DNA of 64,000 nt from Tipula vernalis (lineage: Eukaryota > Arthropoda > Insecta > Diptera > Tipulidae): contig OY282560.1 in the NCBI GenBank assembly GCA_958295665.1, forward strand, positions 260,843,368 to 260,907,367, read 5' to 3'. The notes beneath the pieces were generated by a model that was not told where the DNA came from, searched no databases, and saw only the letters and a program-made list of their open reading frames with translations. This document shows, piece after piece, positions 21,379-34,000 of the stretch (position 1 is its first letter; each line of letters starts with the position of its first letter). A program made the position numbers and the translations under genes.

Positions 21379-21800
21379 AGGAACCGCTAATACTGATTTC
21401 GGTAACGCTGCACTAGATTGGCATAAATCAGTCTCCAATTCATAATCCACTTCTGGTTGCACTTTCTTTAAAGGAATCAAAGATGATTCAAGATTTTTCA
21501 CAATTCTTTTTATATCACTAATGTTATTGACATGCATTTTATATACGTCATTACAATTATCACAAAACCAACATAAATTTTTAGAACTTCTTATACAGTC
21601 AAATGCTGCTTTTTTTATTCCCACACATTTGTAGTGTGCCACATTTGAACAAAACCACTACAAACTAAACCATTTTCGTTTATGTTTGTTTCACACATCA
21701 TACAATTGATGGAACTCATCTTATGTAAACCGTTCATATACACACACAACTAACAAAAACTTAAACCAAACTATATATATTAAATGTTAATAGATTAAAA

Positions 21801-24800
21801 ATTTATTTATTTATTTATTATTTTTTTATTTTTTTATTTTTTTTTCACACAGCAAAAACATAAAACGTCAACTTAGTTCAAAAGCTACTCATTTATTATA
21901 GCTTTTTTTCGGGGAAACGCAGCTAACCCTTTAAATTTAAACTTATTTTAAATTCTCGATAAAATATTTTATTCGTAGTGATTTCTTTTCTAATCCAATT
22001 TCCATACGAAAATTTGATTGTATTTTTCTACTTGTTTTTATTATCTTACTAAATCTAAATATACTTACTAAGATAGTGCAGATCAATAAAACTGACTTAT
22101 TGTTTAGTTTATCGGTTAATTCTAAACTAATTTTCAAATGAATTACTTGTATAAGACAACATCTCCTTAATTTTGTCGTAAACTTTTAATACGTTTACTG
22201 ATTAACCTCAAAACAAATATTTTTTCATACACAACTTTTGCAAAATAAAAAATCACAAGTGATTTCTGACATAACATAAAATGATTAACACAATTTCCAG
22301 CAATTTTAATCTGATTATAAAAAAAAAAAATGCACACAGCAAAACATAACTACACGTTAGTACAACAAGAAATCTTGTATATAATATGTCTTTACAGCTC
22401 TGTACATATTTCAAATGCATCTTAACCTAATTTCAAATGATAATTATTATTAGACAACTCGCTATTCCTATTGTTACAGATTTTATAAGATTTCATATCG
22501 ATAATGTGTTTTGCTAAAATCGTTATTCATTTTAATAATTTTATATAACGAGTAGGAGGTGTAGAGTAGATTGGTTCATTGGTGATTTTGGTATGCAATA
22601 TTCGCAATATATCAGATTTAATATTAATTCATGGTAGGTATACATATAGTATAAAGCCATAGATAAAAGTTAAAAATACAAACGCCTACAAAGCTTAACG
22701 AAATTTTATATTATGTGTGGTGTAATTCACCCCACATCTGTGTACTCGTATATGTATATTGGAAAAATGCGCGAGTATGAAAACCAAAAAAGTTTATGGG
22801 ACGTAATAAATTTCTCAATATTCATGAATCTATTTTCGCATTAATCCTAATCGGGAAATGAAATTTTGGCGTTTTTTTTTTTCACCGAAATATTTAAATA
22901 CGCATATATACGTACCTACAGTAAAATCAATCAACCTAAATTGATTCAAACATATAATATTATATAAATATCGCAGGTTTTGTTGTTGTATCGTATTTTT
23001 TTAAATTCGCGCGAAATGAGTTTAAAAGTATGTATAGCTACGTACATATATGTCTATGTATGCATTACACGCGCTTATACGAGTACATCATATATGAAGA
23101 AGACATACTGCTGTGTCGCGCGGTTTCGTTGTATTCCTTTATTAGAATTATGATAATTGAATGTTTATTTGATGAATTTTCTAGGTTTTCTGTTGTTGTG
23201 TACGATGTGCTATAAAATGGTTTTATAATAAAAAAAAATTACACAGATATGAAAATATCAGATAAAAATAATAGATAACATTCGGCATTAAAATGAATAT
23301 TTTCTCATCATTATTACAGATATGGATAAACATAGGTTCCTGAATTATTTTTATGGCAGTACTTTATGGTTTGAAGCAGCAACGGATGTATTTGATTTAC
23401 ATAATTTTAATGCAAAATGCATATACATATTGTAATTATCCAACACCTTTCCGAGTTGGTTACACTTTCGAAAATGTCTCTTTTATTTAATAAATTCTGG
23501 AAACTGGAGAACTCAATTAAAAAAAATAAAATCAATTTATTTAACAAATTAATTAATAAGGTCCTTATTATAGCAACCCAAATGATTTTCAACAATTGCT
23601 ACTGGATTCTCATATTTCTGAGTCTGATACTGAATAACGTCTGAAAACAAAAATCATTGTTTGTGAAATTTTTCGATGTTTATCATCAATAGCATTGTCC
23701 TTTTATAACCTTTCGGTGAATTCTCTCAAACAACTACACAAATAAGCACCTTTATACAAAACTGTATTTTACTGTGGTTTCCATTCTATTTTGAATTGTT
23801 CTCAACTCCTTATAAAAAGTCCTGTTTGAGTTAAATTGTTTGAAGAGGGTGTCAAGTAATAAGTATGCTCCAATTAATGCAGATAATTTAACAACGATCC
23901 GTAATTCTTTCCATTATTTTTTCTTTAAATTATTTTAGGGTTGAGATCAAAACGAACAATACTGCTGGATTAGTATTGCTTCATTGAAATTCAATACTAT
24001 GGCTTCACTATTATTTGAACTTGGTTTATTTATATAAAACACAGAGTAAAGAAAGGTGAGCTAAATTAAAAAAAAAATGTTAGGAATAAAATATTTTTTT
24101 TTTAGTCTTTGGGCTCGTAAAGTCCTGTATTTTTTAACTAATCTAATCTTTGACTAATTAGCCTAGACATATCAACAATTTTATCAACAAGATTTACTAA
24201 AAAACATACATACATTTACAAGAGAACACATTTTAATTTCTTTAAATTCATTTCACGATTCAGTCACTTCATTTCTCGGTTTCGGATTACCGGTATTGCA
24301 ATCTTCGGGATTTTAAATTTAGAAACACCTAACTTGTGAGTGTTCTACCGTTAGGAAAAGTATCAATACCGAAGACGGACAATTTTTTTTTTCAAAAAGC
24401 ATTCCATTTCCCATAGTGAAAATTTTTCTCTATTTGACAATAAAAAAAATTAAAAAAAAATATTTTAGAAAATTAAAAGAGTTTATTTAATAGATTTAAA
24501 TAACGATGGCGATCCTAATTCATACTTTTTTCCAAAAATTACTGCCCTTATTCACAAAATGTAAATTCGCTCCACAACCGTAAAATTTCCGATAAGTATA
24601 TGGTATTTCCTAAAATGTAATTAGACTCTAGAACCATTAATTATGCTAAGAACAAATTTGTTGATGTAAATTAAGGGAACATATCACAGATTTTTTCAGG
24701 AAGTGCTACTCTCGATAGCATCTATTTACCTACAAAAAATCAAGATGATTTAATGTGTAGTTTTCGAGATTATCACTAAAAAAGTTTCTGTTAGGATTTC

Positions 24801-25244
24801 TAATGTCTACATGATCTCAAATAATTTATACATTTAACAGATCAGTATGTGAAGCCGTAATGCTAAGGAAAGCCTTGCGGTACTGGTAATCGTAATTTGC
24901 ATTTTCTACTAAAATAAAGACCTTTCACTTGCCGACAAACTGGAGGTATAAAGGGTATTGTTGATCACCCCAGTTTTTTGATATGCAAGTTGTGTACCAA
25001 AGATAGATGATTTCTTTCGAGAGAACAATCTTATACGCGATTGCTCAAACATCGACAATGGTTGCACATACCGAGTTCGGTGGAATGAGAATGTGAAAAA
25101 CTGTAATGCAAATTTAACCACAGCAATAGATCCATCGAATCGTATTGGTTGAACATTAATTTACAAACTTGCCTATTTCTATCAGGCAAAAACTTGTAAA
25201 TAACTTAAGCCCAGGATGATTTGTTATGATTTGATTTTTTTGGA
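21801..25244. other. AT-rich, no gene recognised
   Basis: About 3.4 kb of AT-rich sequence with long A and T runs. Short open frames (for example 23417-23644 plus and 24909-25121 minus) carry no recognisable motif and have AT-driven amino-acid content. No inverted repeats or transposon ends were identified by eye. Confidence 0.6.
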
Positions 25245-25990
25245 ATGTTTTTTTTAGTTGTTTAGGTTACAAATTTTATGTCGATACTCATTTTTCGTAT
25301 GCATGTATACTATCCGTTTGACATTTGATTCGATTTTGAAACGGTTGGAAATGGATAGCAAATTTATGGACGATGACGAAGAAGGTCCCATCAAGGTCGT
25401 GAATTCCGAACATATCCTAATTTATTAATTCAAGGTTTATTAGAATATGTTTTTGTATCTAGTAATAGGAATAAAAAAAATTAACTTTGAGCCACCATAT
25501 TGGCATATATGCCATTTTATAATATTTTGACACACAATTTAGGGAATTATTCGGATAATGATCACAAATCACTTTTGCATTATTATAGATGGTCATTATG
25601 GCAAGACCCATTCGTAAAATTCTTCAAACCTGTTCATAATACTACAAATGTCAAAAAAATATACATGCATTATAGGGTGGTTCGATAATTTCAAAGAGGA
25701 AATTTTATATTTTAGTACTAATGTAAAAATAACAATCAAAAACATCTAGGCATTAGTACTTTTGGGTTGTAATTCTGAATGTCTTTTTAGTTGTACAGGT
25801 TATAAATTATCTGTCGATACACATTTTTTTTGTGAATGTATACCGTGTGAGCTGCTTTGTAAAAATAACAACGAAGTTTTCTGTCGAAACGTACACTTAG
25901 ACTGTGACCGAAACCTTTGATAAATTTTTTTTTAGTACAAATTTTTGACATTTATTTGAAAAATATTCTCCTACATTCACAAATTTTTAT
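25245..25990. repeat. Dispersed repeat family R, copy 1
   Basis: Shares its internal part with copy 2. Common phrases are GTGAATTCCGAACATATCC (25398 and 26928), TTTGAGCCACCAT (25486 and 27065), AGATGGTCATTA, ACTACAAATGTCAAAAAA, and TATAGGGTGGTTC. The 3' part (about 25855-25990) reappears inverted at about 26640-26790, and again in direct orientation at 34615-34750, so the family has inverted ends. Sequence resembling the 3' end also occurs in direct orientation at the left (about 25250-25320), suggesting recombined copies. This copy keeps the two sites that are interrupted in copy 2 and so acts as the empty allele. No confident coding capacity. Confidence 0.75.
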
Positions 25991-26639
25991 TACGCTGCCC
26001 GAATTGTGTAATAATTTTTTGAAGTATGTCCCCTTCCGTCATATTGTTGTTTGATTTTAAGGGCAAGCAATCCTGTTTTATACGCATCGAATTGGCTTTC
26101 GTCTAATATTATATATAGTAGCGTAGGGCTGTATTTGTTAGGGCCTAGTATAGTATAACAGGATGATACGATAGTTAGGTTCCTATACAGAAAATGGGAA
26201 GGTTATGGGTGGTCTCAAATCATAATTGCAACGCAAAAAACGTTGAATTGTATACACCGCATCTTTAACGATGTGGGTGCATACAATTAAACGTTTTAAT
26301 TCAAACGATCAATTAATTCTATAATAGTTTCAATAATCTGTCAGGCGCTAGTGGTAGCTCTCACATTTACTCACTAGATCAATATGCCATATAAATAAGA
26401 ACCTTTAGTTGACATACACTAGAGGAAAATAATTGTCTGCAAGCTGCTGCAGTTGAAAATGGGAAATTATCATGTTGCTATTATTTTCTTGCTACAAACG
26501 ATAACATAATCATTGACTAGTTGACATTTTATTTTGATGATATAAAATGCTAAGGCGACCTTGTTAAATGTCGACCGAACAATTATTCTTTTTGTGTCAA
26601 AAATTATCATAGCAAAAGACCGTGATAATATGGGTGTAT
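25991..26639. other. Spacer between repeat copies
   Basis: No gene recognised. It contains the hairpin listed at 26237-26297. The remainder is AT-rich unique-looking sequence. Confidence 0.5.
26237..26297. repeat. 61-bp hairpin
   Basis: Arms 26237-26263 (AAAACGTTGAATTGTATACA...) and 26270-26297 pair over about 27 bp with three or four mismatches and a 6-nt loop (TTTAAC). No flanking target duplication was identified. Possibly a minimal foldback insertion. Confidence 0.55.
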
Positions 26640-27379
26640 GCGGGTTTTTCAAATAAATGTCAAAAATGTGTTCTAAAAAATAATTATCACAGGTTTCAGG
26701 CACAGTCTTAGTTTTGGTTTCGATCGCAAATCTCGTTGTAATTTTTACAACGGGAAATATTTTTCTATATGGTTGTGTGGCTATTTCGTTTGGATATATA
26801 TTTCTATTTTTTGACATTTGATACAATTTTGAAATTGGTTGGAAATGAATAACAAATTTACAGAAGAATGGCATTGCTCCTTTAAGAATGCTTCAGAATC
26901 GTGAGTAGAAAGAAGGCACATCAAGGACGTGAATTCCGAACATATCCATAACTTATTAACTCAAGATTTATTAGATTATCTTTTTAAATTTACAATGTAC
27001 AGCTGTAATTAATATTTATTATTAATATTGTTCAAATTGTAATTGTACAATGGGACATACAAAATTTTTAAATTTGAGCCACCATTTTGTATATTGCGGA
27101 AGAAAATTTAGTGATTTAGGTGAAACTTTAAATTATGGCTCGCAACTAGCCAAAATTCGGTTTAATTATAACGAATCGTTCTTTAACTTTTACAGATGGT
27201 CATTACGGCAAGCCTCATTCCTAAATTCCCCTAAACCTATTCATAAAAGTCATATAAGAAATGATAATCCGCAATCCGCATGTCGAATTAATCAAAACAA
27301 TACTACAAATGTCAAAAAATATACATACAATATAGGGTGGTTCATTAATTTCATAGAGGAAATTTTATGTTTTAGTACT
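26640..27379. repeat. Repeat family R, copy 2, left part
   Basis: Begins with the inverted copy of the family's end (TTTTTCAAATAAATGTCAAAAAT, 26644 on), followed by the internal region shared with copy 1, up to TTTAGTACT at 27379. There a LINE interrupts it. Relative to copy 1 it has extra sequence at about 27250-27300. A 133-codon open frame (27050-27451) crosses into the LINE and is not credible as a gene. Confidence 0.75.
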
Positions 27380-27638
27380 TGTTTTTTTTCATCATGGCCG
27401 CTGCCAAATAAGCACAGTTTTTTTTCTCTAATGCTTTTTAAATTAAAATAAATAAGAAATAGTAAAATAAATTTGTGTTTTTTAATTAAAATAAATAAGA
27501 AATATTAAAATAAATCTAAATATAAAGCTTTGAGTAGTGCATCAACATTTAGTTTACTGAAAATCTATAATTTGGACTTAAAATTGTAATTAACCATGTG
27601 AATGATTTCTTTTGTGATAAGTATACCGTTTAAAAAAC

Positions 27639-28731
27639 ATGCCATACATTGGTAATCAAAATAACATTAATTCGAATTCAATTTTAGTCTGTAAAGTCTG
27701 TGAAATAAACATAAAGAATAATTTATCCTATCTAAAGTGTGATAATTGTGAAAAAGTTGTTCATCCAAATTGTGTTAAAATATTTGGAAAACACTTATCT
27801 TCTGCAAATAAAGTGTGGTTATGTTCATCTGAGTGCAAGCAACTATTTAGTACAATTAACACACAAAGCTATACTCTGGTTCAGTCGGACAAACCACAAA
27901 CACCACCAACAAAAGCGAGTGATAAAACTAGTTCAAATAATATGGAAGCTAAAATTGGTGCAATCTCTGCACTGGAAAAAATAAATCTAATGCAAAATCG
28001 AATGTTTGAACAGCTGCTTCAATTACAGGAAGACAACAAACAATTACAGCTAGAAAACAAAAAACTCAAAACAGAACTAACTAGTTACTCGACCGAGCAA
28101 AACCAATTAAGAAGGGAATTAAACCAATTAAAAGCTGAGGGGATGAAACCAATTAAACCAAAATAACCAGTGTAATCTTATAATTGCTGGACTCCCTCAG
28201 CTTGAAAATAATGCCAAATACGAAAACACCGTCCATAATATTTGTTAAAAACTCGGGGTTATCGAGTTTATCAATCAAGTTAATGAAATCAAGCAATTAA
28301 ATCCAAAAAGAAAATATCCAGCTAAACAAAATAACACAGCAAACATTCTATCAAATGAACAATCAAATCGTGCGCATCAAAACACCCCACTAATACTCAT
28401 AAAATTTAAATCACTGGACACAAAAATACAATTCTTGGAAAAAAAACATTTGGGCCACTCTTCTACAACAAAAACCACACATCAACTTAACAATATAGAA
28501 GATCACGAACAACAACAAATTTTCTTCAGAGATCATCTAACATCTTATCAATATAGTCTTTACAAAGCATCATCCATATTTAAGGCATCACATAACTTTA
28601 AATATCTTTGGGTTAAAAACAATAACATATATGTTAGAAGAGCCGATCAATCTAAAATTTACACAATAAAATCACTCAACAGTTTTCTTGACATCCAGAA
28701 AGACATCAACAAAACACAGATATACTCGTAA
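27639..28731 (+). pseudogene. LINE ORF1: PHD finger, coiled coil, FP25K-like domain (frameshifted)
   Basis: ATG at 27639. Residues 18-68 form a PHD-like finger (CKVC, CDNC, HPNC, CSSEC). Residues about 110-165 are a heptad-rich coiled coil (LQEDNKQLQLENKKLKTEL), which probably multimerises the protein. The frame ends at a stop (28166). Reading continues in another frame with LIIAGLPQLENN, a stop, then a C-terminal region including HLTSYQYSLYKASSIFKA and YLWVKNNNIYVRR, up to 28731. That end matches the FP25K-like C-terminal domain found in many insect LINE ORF1 proteins. Such ORF1 proteins package element RNA. At least one frameshift (about 28157) and one stop inactivate it. Confidence 0.8.
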
Positions 28732-28881
28732 TTTGTTTATTTATTTTTTTATTTTTTTATTATCACATTGAATTGATTTTTTGTTTATCTTTTTATTTTT
28801 TTTAGTCAGCTGATAATGCATTCTGTTGAGGACAGTTATATTGGAGTAAAAATATTACATACAGTACAAGCCTACAAAAAA

Positions 28882-31685
28882 TTCATACCGATAAGGAATC
28901 TTTTATTATTCTATATTTAAATATGCGAAGCTTGCACAATAAATTTGATGATGTCCAGTTTCTCTTAACTACATTTCAACATGATATACATGCTCTCATT
29001 TTGACGGAAACATGGCTTAACAAAAATGATGAACAATTTTTTGGCATACCGAATTATGAATTATTTTTCTCTCACCGAACCAGTGGTATAGCGGGTGGAA
29101 CGTGCATATATTTACATTCCAAATATTCCGGAAATTTAATCTTTGATGAAGAATTCGAGGGAAATAGTCATTTAGTTATAAGCATACTAAAATATAATTT
29201 TCAGTTGATCTCAATTTACAGATGGCAAAAGTCTAGTGCACATAACTTTATTGCTAAGCTCGAACATTTACTCAATTCTTATCCAAAAAGTATAATAATT
29301 GGAGACTTTAATCTAAATTTAGCAGACAGTACAAATATCATAAAAAAATATCATGATTCAGTGTGTTCCTCCGGGTTTACTTTTCTAAATAGCTTGGACC
29401 CACGGTATCCGACTAGAGTGTCAAATACGATTTCTACTTATATTGATCATATAATAACTGACATTCTGGACCACGAATACGAAATGGTATATCTGGATTC
29501 CTTTATCGCAGACCATAAGATGATTCTAGTAAAACAATTTACCAAAATTTAAAAAAAAAACAAATTCACCAAATTGATATCCTAAATTATGATGAAATAG
29601 ATAGAAGCAGTCTATGGCCCAATCTAAATAATTTTGATTGTTTCGATGATTTGTCACATTCTATTTCTGATCTCATAGTGAGCAATAAAACAACAAAAAA
29701 GTTTGTTCTTAAAAACCAAACGAAACCTTGGATAACTCCCTTTAATATTAACCTCATAAAAAAAAGAGAGAAGTTCTTTAAATTAAAAATTAAACATCCA
29801 CTTAACGAGTACATTGTAGCACAATATAAGTATTTTAAATTTAAAGTTTCAGAAAACATTAAATTTGAAAAGAAAAACTACTACAGCGCGAAACTAGAAC
29901 AGTCTCTGTCGCAACCAAAGGTTTACTGGGGTCATATCCGCGAAATTTTATTCAACCGAAAGACTAAAAGCACTCAAAGTGACTGGACTTTAGACATCGA
30001 TGGGCATAAAATAACAGGAAACTATACTATAGCTAACCGTTTTAATACCTATTTTACACAAATTGCCAGTAGTTACTTTAATACGCCAATTTCTCCGTAT
30101 ATTTTAGACCTTAACTCTATTGTCGAATCTCCACTTGAATTCTTCGAAGTAACGGAAATAGAAATTAAAAATTATATAAGTGAATTAAACAGTAATTCTA
30201 CTGTTGGAATAGACTTGATATCTGCTAGGTTCATAAAAAAATATCAAGGAAAATTGATTCATATTCTTGTCAAACTGACAAACAATGTATTGGCTACCGG
30301 AATATTTCCTTCCTCATTGAAGCATGCTAAAGTTACACCAGTATTTAAGGAAGGAAGCAAACTAGCAATAAGTAATTATAGACCCATCTCGGTCTTGAAC
30401 TCACTATCCACAATTGTAGAAAAGGCAATCCTTAAACGAATAATACAATTCTTGGATTCCAATAATATCATCGACAATTGTCAATATGGGTTTACAAAGA
30501 AGTCTAATACTACTGCAGCCTGTATAGACTTACAGATTTTGTCAGCATATCTATATATAAAAAATGTTACGTAGCCTGTGTATTTCTTGATATTCGTAAA
30601 GCGTTTGATATGGTTAATCATTCAATACTTCTGCTAAAACTTAAAAAACTTGATTTATCACCTGTTCAATTAGCTCTATTTGAATCTTATTTAATTGGTA
30701 GAACCCAAAGTGTGATAATATCTAATTAAAGCAGTATAGCTCAAATTACAAGAAGTGGAGTACCTCAGGGATCCATATTAGAGCCCTTACTTTTTATTAT
30801 TTTCATCAACGATTTAGCAAAACTTAACCTAAATGGTGTAATCCAGTTATACGCTGACGATACTGTTATCAAATATGCAAGCATCTCTCTTAATCAGATG
30901 TTTTTAGATATTCAGCATGATATGGACATTATTTACAATTGGTTCCAAAAAAAATCGGTTAGTTCTCAACGTAGACAAAACTAAATAAATATTATTCCAA
31001 AACAAACAAGTAGGGGAAAACGTGTTAAAGAACCTTCACATAATCTACGACGGAAAATATATCGAGAGAGTAAAAAAATACAAATATTTAGGATTAATCA
31101 TTGATTCCAAATTAAAATGGGATAGCCACATCGACCTTGTTGCTTCAAAAATAGTTCCATATATATTTACACTCAGGAAAATAAAAAATATCTGTCACAC
31201 AAAAACCTTGATGTTGATTTATTACTCGTATATACATTCACACTTCACGTATCTGAACACAATTTAGAGTGGTTGCTCGAATAGTGGAAAAATTAATCAA
31301 CTCTTTGTTCTACAAAAACGAGCCATCAAATACATAAATAATTTGCCAATACTGTAACTTACAATTCTCCTATTTAGAAATTATAAATCATTTATCAGTA
31401 TTCCTTCTCTTGGAAATATTGAACTGATGTTAATTATCTACAAAATCATAAATAACACTATAAAACTTATGTTTTACTTTTGAGCTAAGCCATGTTTCTA
31501 ATAGACATCATTATCCTACTAGCAGAAGATCTCATCTCCAAGTTGACTTTTTTGCTACCGGAATGGGATCGAGTAATATCTTATACAGAGGTATTACAAT
31601 ATTCAATGACCTACCAAAAACTATAAAATATCAAACGAACTTCCTTAAATTCAAAAAAGAAATTATAGAATTTTTTCGTGAGTGA
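28882..31685 (+). pseudogene. LINE ORF2: endonuclease-RT (broken)
   Basis: Endonuclease: LNMRSLHNKFDD (catalytic Asn, 28919), LILTETWLNK (Glu), IIGDFNLN, and IADHKMILV, where Ala replaces the usual Ser before DH. The frame ends at 29552 and shifts. RT: NQTKPWITPFNINLIKKR, TPVFKEGS, NYRPISVLNSL, then a shift near 30550, VFLDIRKAFDMVNH, an internal TAA (30727), GVPQGSIL, YADD (30850-30861), another stop near 30983, YKYLGLIIDSKLKWDSH, and C-terminal VLQKRAIKYI. It ends at TGA 31683-31685. CR1/Jockey-type by motif. At least five lesions make it inactive. Confidence 0.85.
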
Positions 31686-32050
31686 ATTTTGGACTGGCTG
31701 TTATTATAAATGTAATACAATGTTCAATCTGCTGATCCTATAATTGTTAATTTATTATATTATTGTAATTTATCAATTTAATATTTCTTAGTTAGTAATA
31801 CTTAACTTAATAAAATACTGTAATGTTATTTTCCTTATTATTTTAAACTACTTGTAAAACTATGTATGTACTATAAAATGGATAAGGATGTAAGTAATTT
31901 TAAGTACAAATAGATTTAAGGGTGGAGGGTTAATGATGAAAATTATATATTTTGTTAAAATTACGCTGCTAACAGCCAAAAGGCTAGATCAGTTAAAAGA
32001 AAACAACATTTTTTGAAATAAATTTGAATTAAAAAAAAAAAAAAAAAAAA

Positions 32051-32086
32051 AGTACTAATGTAAAAATAACAATCAAAAAACATCTA
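32051..32086. repeat. Repeat family R, copy 2, middle part
   Basis: AGTACTAATGTAAAAATAAC... continues copy 2 after the LINE and stops at ...CATCTA (32086). There a TA-flanked element begins. The matching stretch in copy 1 is 25714-25749. Confidence 0.85.
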
Positions 32087-32550
32087 TTGTCTTCCCCCGT
32101 AAATAATACAGCTACTAGGCGTTTTATTTAAATAAAACGCCCAGAACGCTTTATTCTGGATTAGTTTTGAAATTTAATTTTCAATTTTGTCCTTTATTTT
32201 TATTGAAGTAGGCATTTTCGGGAAGAGATCCTGAATAACTTCAGGCTATAGGCTAAGTTTAAATTTTTTTTATAAGTTTTCTTAATTCATTTTGAGAGCT
32301 AATTAAAAGGAATACAAATAATTTTTATAAAACACATTCATATTGTGCCTAATCATGTATCATTTTTTATTTCTATTTATATTTACAGCTAATAACAAAA
32401 AAAATTAAAACAATAACACTTAAATTAGCTGGAACTTATCTAATTCGTTCGTGAATAGATGGATAAGTTTGATGATCTAAGGTTAGTCTGAAGTTATTCG
32501 GAATAACCATTTCCTCCGTACTTTTCTATGCTGAATCCGAATCTGGGCTA

Positions 32551-33273
32551 TCCTAACCTAAAATTGCAAAGAAGGCTATTTTTATCGATTTTCAATATTT
32601 TATTGTATTCTTAGGGAATTTCAGCAGTAAAAACCAGAGATGGATAGTGTCGAACTCTACCTAACTGTTATGACACAGTTTTCGACACTTTGAAAACGTA
32701 TCTTTAAATAAATGTTCTTTATGTATACTCGTATATTAAAATATATGTAATTTAAGATAATTGTATTACGCCGAAATGAAACGAGACAGAAATGAACAGT
32801 TTCAAAATTTACCTTCATTTTTTAAAAGCTTGTTAATGAAACAATAAGAGTATTTTGTTTCCTCATTTTTGCAGTACTACAAGAACAGGTTTTCAAGCTT
32901 TTCGACAATTTTTGACCATAGTTTAAGGTTTTAGTCCTATTTTTGACAAAATTGTCTGAAAGTCAGATTTTTTAACGCTTTACCCATCTCAAACCAATGG
33001 TGCCATCGTAAAGTACCATTCATCCACTCTCATTTCTAATTTTAAACGTCTAAATATCTTTATCGTGGTTAAGGTATGTGTGACAATAAGTTGATGCAAA
33101 AGTCTTAATACTTTGATTTACGATATCTCGGTAATATATAAAGATATTTAGACGTTTAAAATAAGAGGGGATGAATGGTAGTTTAAAATGGCACCATTGG
33201 TTTTACTGCTGAAATTCTCTAAGCAATGATTGCCCCAGCCTAATTCCCTTGGAATTTTAGGTTAGAATATCCC
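32551..33273. repeat. Outer nested inverted repeat
   Basis: Left arm segments TCCTAACCTAAAATT (32551) and CTTAGGGAATTTCAGCAGTA (32610) pair with right segments centred at 33251-33273 and 33199-33223. The pairing is imperfect and interrupted. Between the arms, AGTGTCGAA ... TTCGACACT (about 32646 and 32682) forms a further small hairpin. No coding signal. Confidence 0.65.
32991..33203. repeat. Inner foldback, arms of about 64 bp
   Basis: The left arm AACCAATGGTGCCAT...TAAACGTCTAAATATCTTTA (32992-33062) pairs with the right arm AAAGATATTTAGACGTTTAA...ATGGCACCATTGGTT (33140-33203). Similarity is high, with scattered mismatches and a loop of about 77 bp. It sits inside the outer inverted repeat, sharing its right boundary, and may be a separate MITE that landed there. 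Confidence 0.75.
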
Positions 33274-34000
33274 AAAATCCTGACGTGATAGGGCAATTCT
33301 GCGGCCAGGTCGAATTTAGCATCAAAAAATACGTCGGAAACGACTATTCGTGTTTCTGTTTCCAGACCCTTATTGGCCTATGTAATTTGTGAAAACTTAC
33401 ATTTTGATTCGAAAAGGTCATATTCTACCAAAAAACCATCAAATCTTTCCTACAAAATGTTCAAGCAACAAGATCATTATAAATTTATTGACAAATTTTC
33501 CATACATTTTTTTCAACAATCCCAAATAACCTAGAATAGTGATCACAAAATCTTAGACCAATTTGTCACAAAATACACCGTTTCTTTTTCCCACAACAAA
33601 AAGTTTGCAATTAGGGATAAGCGGATATTTTGTGACAAAATCCATATTGATTTTATTAACGAAAGAAAAAAAATTTTGTTCACAAATTTGTCATAAGAGT
33701 TATGAGAATAATTTGTGAAAACTTAGATTTTGATTCGAAAAGTTCGACTTTTCGCGTTTGTGACATTTTTCGTAGCAATGCTTCACGAAATCGTTCAGTT
33801 TATGAAGACTTGCGGCTTTCCATTCGTTACTTTTTTGGGTGACAAAAATGTAAAGAAAATTACGTTTTTCATAGAATAGAAATGAAACAAAAAAAAATGA
33901 ATTTTCTGTTCGCTTACTCGTAACATTATTGAACATTTTATTCCGTGAACTTTCTGAACAGTATTTGCGTAGAAATACTCAATACATATTACAGTCAAGG

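Larger units (their letters stand above)
20746..21719 (-). pseudogene. LINE ORF1 with PHD-type finger (one frameshift)
   Basis: Starts at ATG 21719-21717. The N-terminus has a PHD-like zinc-finger spacing: CMMC, CSGF, then (after a frame change) FCSN, HYKC and CWFCDNC. Continuity is lost at a T run (plus-strand A run 21651-21654), where one base appears deleted, so the long frame is open only from about 21642. The middle is a low-complexity Ser/Pro linker with a tandem 26-residue duplication. The C-terminal half contains QIFVSRLHPDVTEANIRQYL and ends NPQGF before TAG (20748-20746). ORF1 proteins of this type bind element RNA and chaperone nucleic acids; the finger may bind histone tails or the partner protein. 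The break is a single base, so other genomic copies may be intact. Confidence 0.85.
17727..21800 (-). mobile_element. Nearly intact PHD-type LINE retrotransposon
   Basis: A two-ORF non-LTR retrotransposon on the minus strand: 5' region (about 21800-21720), ORF1 (21719-20746), ORF2 (to 17948), a 3' UTR of about 200 bp, and a (TAAA)n tail, seen on the plus strand as the TTTA repeat at 17727-17752. Similar TTTA-rich sequence lies beyond the 5' end (21805-21835), so the element may have entered a TTTA microsatellite or duplicated it. No other target-site duplication is evident and the 5' boundary is approximate. The tetranucleotide tail and CR1/Jockey-like RT place it outside the poly(A)-tailed elements of this window. 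ORF2 is uninterrupted and ORF1 has one apparent 1-nt deletion. Confidence 0.92.
27380..32050 (+). mobile_element. Nearly full-length poly(A) LINE inserted in repeat R
   Basis: Flanked by AGTACT at 27374-27379 and again at 32051-32056. Copy 1 of the host repeat keeps the uninterrupted site (TTTAGTACTAATG, about 25711), so the ends are well defined. Layout: 5' UTR with a partial tandem duplication (27437-27520), ORF1 (27639-28731), inter-ORF AT-rich spacer, ORF2 (28882-31685), 3' UTR, and at least 20 A (32031-32050). The full 4.67 kb and both ORFs are present, but each ORF has stops and shifts, so it was full-length when inserted and has since decayed. Confidence 0.93.

Noticed and set aside
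27050..27451. 133-codon frame as a host gene
   Set aside because: It crosses the 27379/27380 junction between repeat R and the inserted LINE. The repeat part is only weakly open in copy 1.
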